NCBI RefSeq assembly: GCF_014529625.1
Contig: NZ_CP076039.1
Location: 186,001-250,000, forward strand
Direction of reading: 5' to 3'
Length of the DNA: 64,000 nucleotides
Source of the DNA: Candidatus Pelagisphaera phototrophica
GTDB lineage: Bacteria; Verrucomicrobiota; Verrucomicrobiia; Opitutales; Opitutaceae
Positions 62,131 through 64,000 of this stretch are shown piece by piece; the first letter of the stretch is position 1; each line of letters opens with the position of its first letter. A program made the position numbers and the translations under genes. The notes under the pieces were generated by a model. That model was not told the origin of the DNA. It did no database searches and worked only from the letters and a program-made list of their open reading frames with translations.

Positions 62131-64000
62131 GTGCGTTCTCAAGCATTCCAGGAAATTCCAACTATTTCTCGATCGCTTAAAATACCTAAAGCGTTGTCAG
62201 CATTTCTATCCAAAATGCTAATCGGATTCATAGTCCTGAATCCCAATTGCATAATGTCCCAAAACATCGTGTACGAGACGATGCCGGAATTGATTGAGCG
62301 AGGGACGACCGCCTTCTCCCGAGGTGATTATTCGGAGGCCGCAACGGCTTTTCAGAAGCTTCAATCAATCTATTCGAAAGAACCTGAATGGCAGGAAGCA
62401 CGACTTAGCGAAAAGCTAATGCCAATCGCTGGATACGCCGCTCTGCGAGCGGGGCTCTACGACCAAGCCATTGAGTCTCTCGGCACCTTTTTGGATCAGG
62501 AAAGCCCCGCTTACAGTCAAGAGATTTTCGCTAAGTATACACTAGCCCTTACACTGAAAAAAAAAGGCGAGCATGAGAAGGCGCTAAAGGCCTTTATAGA
62601 ATTTAGGGAAAGCACCTCTTCAGCATCGCAGCAGGGAATTGCTCTGATCCACGAAGCGGATATTCACCTTAAATCCGGCCAATCCTCGGTCGCGACCCGC
62701 TTGCTACATGGGGTTTCCGAGAGTGGGGTGGCGATTCGAGTGCAAACACAGGCCCGGCTACGGCTACTTCAAGAACAGATTAAATTAGGAGAGCTCAATG
62801 AAGCCGCAAAAACGCTACTCAAGAGTCCTTGGCAATCGGATACGATGCCCGAACTGGCACTTCTCGCATTCCTAGCCATCGAATCGGGTGACGCTTTTTT
62901 CAAAAACGAATTGTATGATGAAGCTCTCCAAGCCTACCAACTCGTTCCTTCAAAAAGTGTCTTGCTTGAAAAGCAAATTCAGAAACTAGCCGAACTGAAG
63001 AACGTATTTGAAAAACGCAGACGTATTGTCGGCATGGGCGGATTCATGTGGACTAACTTTTATGAACAAGTGATTCAATCAGCCGCATCCCAGCTTGAGG
63101 CCCTAAAAGAGGCTCCTGACTATACCGACCAGCTATTGCTTCGTCGTGGTAGAGCATCTCTTCTGGCGGGACGTCCATTCGAGTCTTGGCTCCTCTTCGA
63201 GCGCTTGGCCCATGACTCGTCTAGCAATTACATGGAGCAAGGCCATTTTAATTGGATACTCGCCGCCAAGGGAATCCATCGATTCAACGCCGCAATCTCA
63301 ATCGCCAAAAACTATCTCCAGCTGTATCCAGGATCTGATTCTGTGGATGATGCACTAATGTTGATCGCTAGCTCGCTAATAGATTCGCAACAATATGATG
63401 AAGCGCTCAAAGCCCTTACCGAACTGTCCGAGAATGCTGGGAACCAAGACTACAGAATCTCATCGCTCTATCAGCGTGGACAATGCCACATGCGGTTAGG
63501 CAATTACCCCGTGGCTAAAGCCGATTTCGACAATGTCGCCCTCATGGCTTCTGAACCGATACTTGCGCAACGAGCAAAACTCTGGTCAGGAATAAGCCAG
63601 TTTCTTGAGAGCGACTTTGAAGAAGCCCTGTCAACTTTCAACGATCTTTACGCCAAAACCAGAAGTAGAGAATTAAAGGGAGAAGCCCTCTATCGGGCCG
63701 CATGCTGCAAGTATTTTCTTTATTCATACGAAGAAGCAATCAAGCTCCTCGTCGAGTATTCCAATCACTTCGCAGGGCATGCCAGAGAATTTGAGGCTCA
63801 ACTGCTTCTTGGAGATAGCTACTATGCCCTAAACAGAATGGAAGACGCCATTTCCCGCTACCAGACCATCCCTTCGGATGTTCCCGATCTAGCCCATCTC
63901 GCTGCCATTCAAACTGCATTTGGCTACGAGCAATTAAACCAATACGAAGACGCCATTCGTACACTGGAAAGACGATCCAGACTGGAACACGATCCCTACA
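62131..64000 (+). CDS. Large TPR-repeat protein, partial at window end
   Basis: A frame open from GTG 62131 to the last base, at least 623 codons, running beyond the window. A signal-like start (MLIGFIVLNPNC, ATG 62215) precedes many helix-turn-helix pairs of the TPR type: EGRGTTAFSRGDYSEAATAF-type unit near the start, YAALRAGLYDQAIESLGTFL, YDEALQAYQLVPS, YDEALKALTELSE, and YQRGQCHMRLGNYPVAKADF. Tetratricopeptide arrays bind protein partners; repeated TolA/YbgF-like or gliding/secretion scaffolds have this form. The true start, GTG or ATG, is uncertain. No catalytic domain is visible so far. Confidence 0.8.
   Translation, partial: MRSQAFQEIPTISRSLKIPKALSAFLSKMLIGFIVLNPNCIMSQNIVYETMPELIERGTTAFSRGDYSEAATAFQKLQSIYSKEPEWQEARLSEKLMPIAGYAALRAGLYDQAIESLGTFLDQESPAYSQEIFAKYTLALTLKKKGEHEKALKAFIEFRESTSSASQQGIALIHEADIHLKSGQSSVATRLLHGVSESGVAIRVQTQARLRLLQEQIKLGELNEAAKTLLKSPWQSDTMPELALLAFLAIESGDAFFKNELYDEALQAYQLVPSKSVLLEKQIQKLAELKNVFEKRRRIVGMGGFMWTNFYEQVIQSAASQLEALKEAPDYTDQLLLRRGRASLLAGRPFESWLLFERLAHDSSSNYMEQGHFNWILAAKGIHRFNAAISIAKNYLQLYPGSDSVDDALMLIASSLIDSQQYDEALKALTELSENAGNQDYRISSLYQRGQCHMRLGNYPVAKADFDNVALMASEPILAQRAKLWSGISQFLESDFEEALSTFNDLYAKTRSRELKGEALYRAACCKYFLYSYEEAIKLLVEYSNHFAGHAREFEAQLLLGDSYYALNRMEDAISRYQTIPSDVPDLAHLAAIQTAFGYEQLNQYEDAIRTLERRSRLEHDPY

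Overview
The window is a gene-dense bacterial chromosome segment of roughly 50% GC by eye. No complete mobile element, rRNA or CRISPR array was seen. The gene set fits a heterotrophic member of the Verrucomicrobiota, probably class Opitutia. This is inferred from a VPDAG-type C-terminal sorting signal, a three-gene b558-type sdhCAB operon, a paired M16 peptidase locus, Gfo/Idh plus sugar-isomerase catabolic genes, and the overall mix. No 16S or marker phylogeny is available here, so the assignment is tentative.

Layout. 0-9.3 kb: a partial gene, a secreted SMP-30 lactonase, a BON protein, glycerate kinase, a DUF2062 gene broken by an amber codon, NamZ, and a run of one TIM-barrel isomerase and two Gfo/Idh oxidoreductases. 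9.3-13.2 kb: a LysR regulator with a perfect inverted repeat in front of it, a small membrane gene, a decayed DUF4126 gene and glmS. 13.6-19.7 kb: rapA, an HDOD gene overlapping sthA, and a SelW-like protein. 19.7-26.9 kb: an accessory zone with several small and broken genes (a response-regulator fragment abutting a secreted-protein fragment, and an amber-interrupted glycosyltransferase), plus repair and protein-quality genes (SMUG-type glycosylase, msrB, aat). 26.9-32.5 kb: a compact biotin operon bioA-B-D-F-esterase-C with a candidate operator. 32.5-35.4 kb: a redox operon (rhodanese, MauE-like, PrxQ-like) and an HDOD/Hpt pair. 35.8-38.6 kb: two coupled M16 peptidases. 38.9-41.7 kb: pantothenate/CoA operon panB-panC-coaX-panD. 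41.9-47.7 kb: murA, an ECF sigma/anti-sigma pair, gmk and miaB. 47.7-49.7 kb: cmoA-cmoB for tRNA wobble-uridine modification. 50.8-53.9 kb: a TRAP transporter dctPQM. 53.9-60.6 kb: gpsA, sdhCAB, a Nudix hydrolase and a LysM protein. 60.7-64 kb: tRNA-Pro(UGG) with a nearby copy of its 3' end, a third HDOD protein and a large TPR protein running off the window.

The genes combine into housekeeping modules (cell wall: glmS, murA, NamZ; cofactors: biotin and pantothenate; respiration: sdhCAB; tRNA modification: miaB, cmoAB) and a carbon-uptake layer (TRAP, Gfo/Idh, lactonase, glycerate kinase). The most striking overall signal is decay. Seven loci carry in-frame stops, frameshifts or truncations within otherwise recognisable reading frames, which suggests recent relaxed selection (host association, small population size or a lifestyle shift) or, less likely, assembly errors. 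I did not find a convincing new defence or biosynthetic system. The best candidates for new biology are the tRNA-Pro-linked repeat unit, an orphan terminator/hairpin region near 50.5 kb, the candidate biotin operator, and the HDOD-transhydrogenase coupling.
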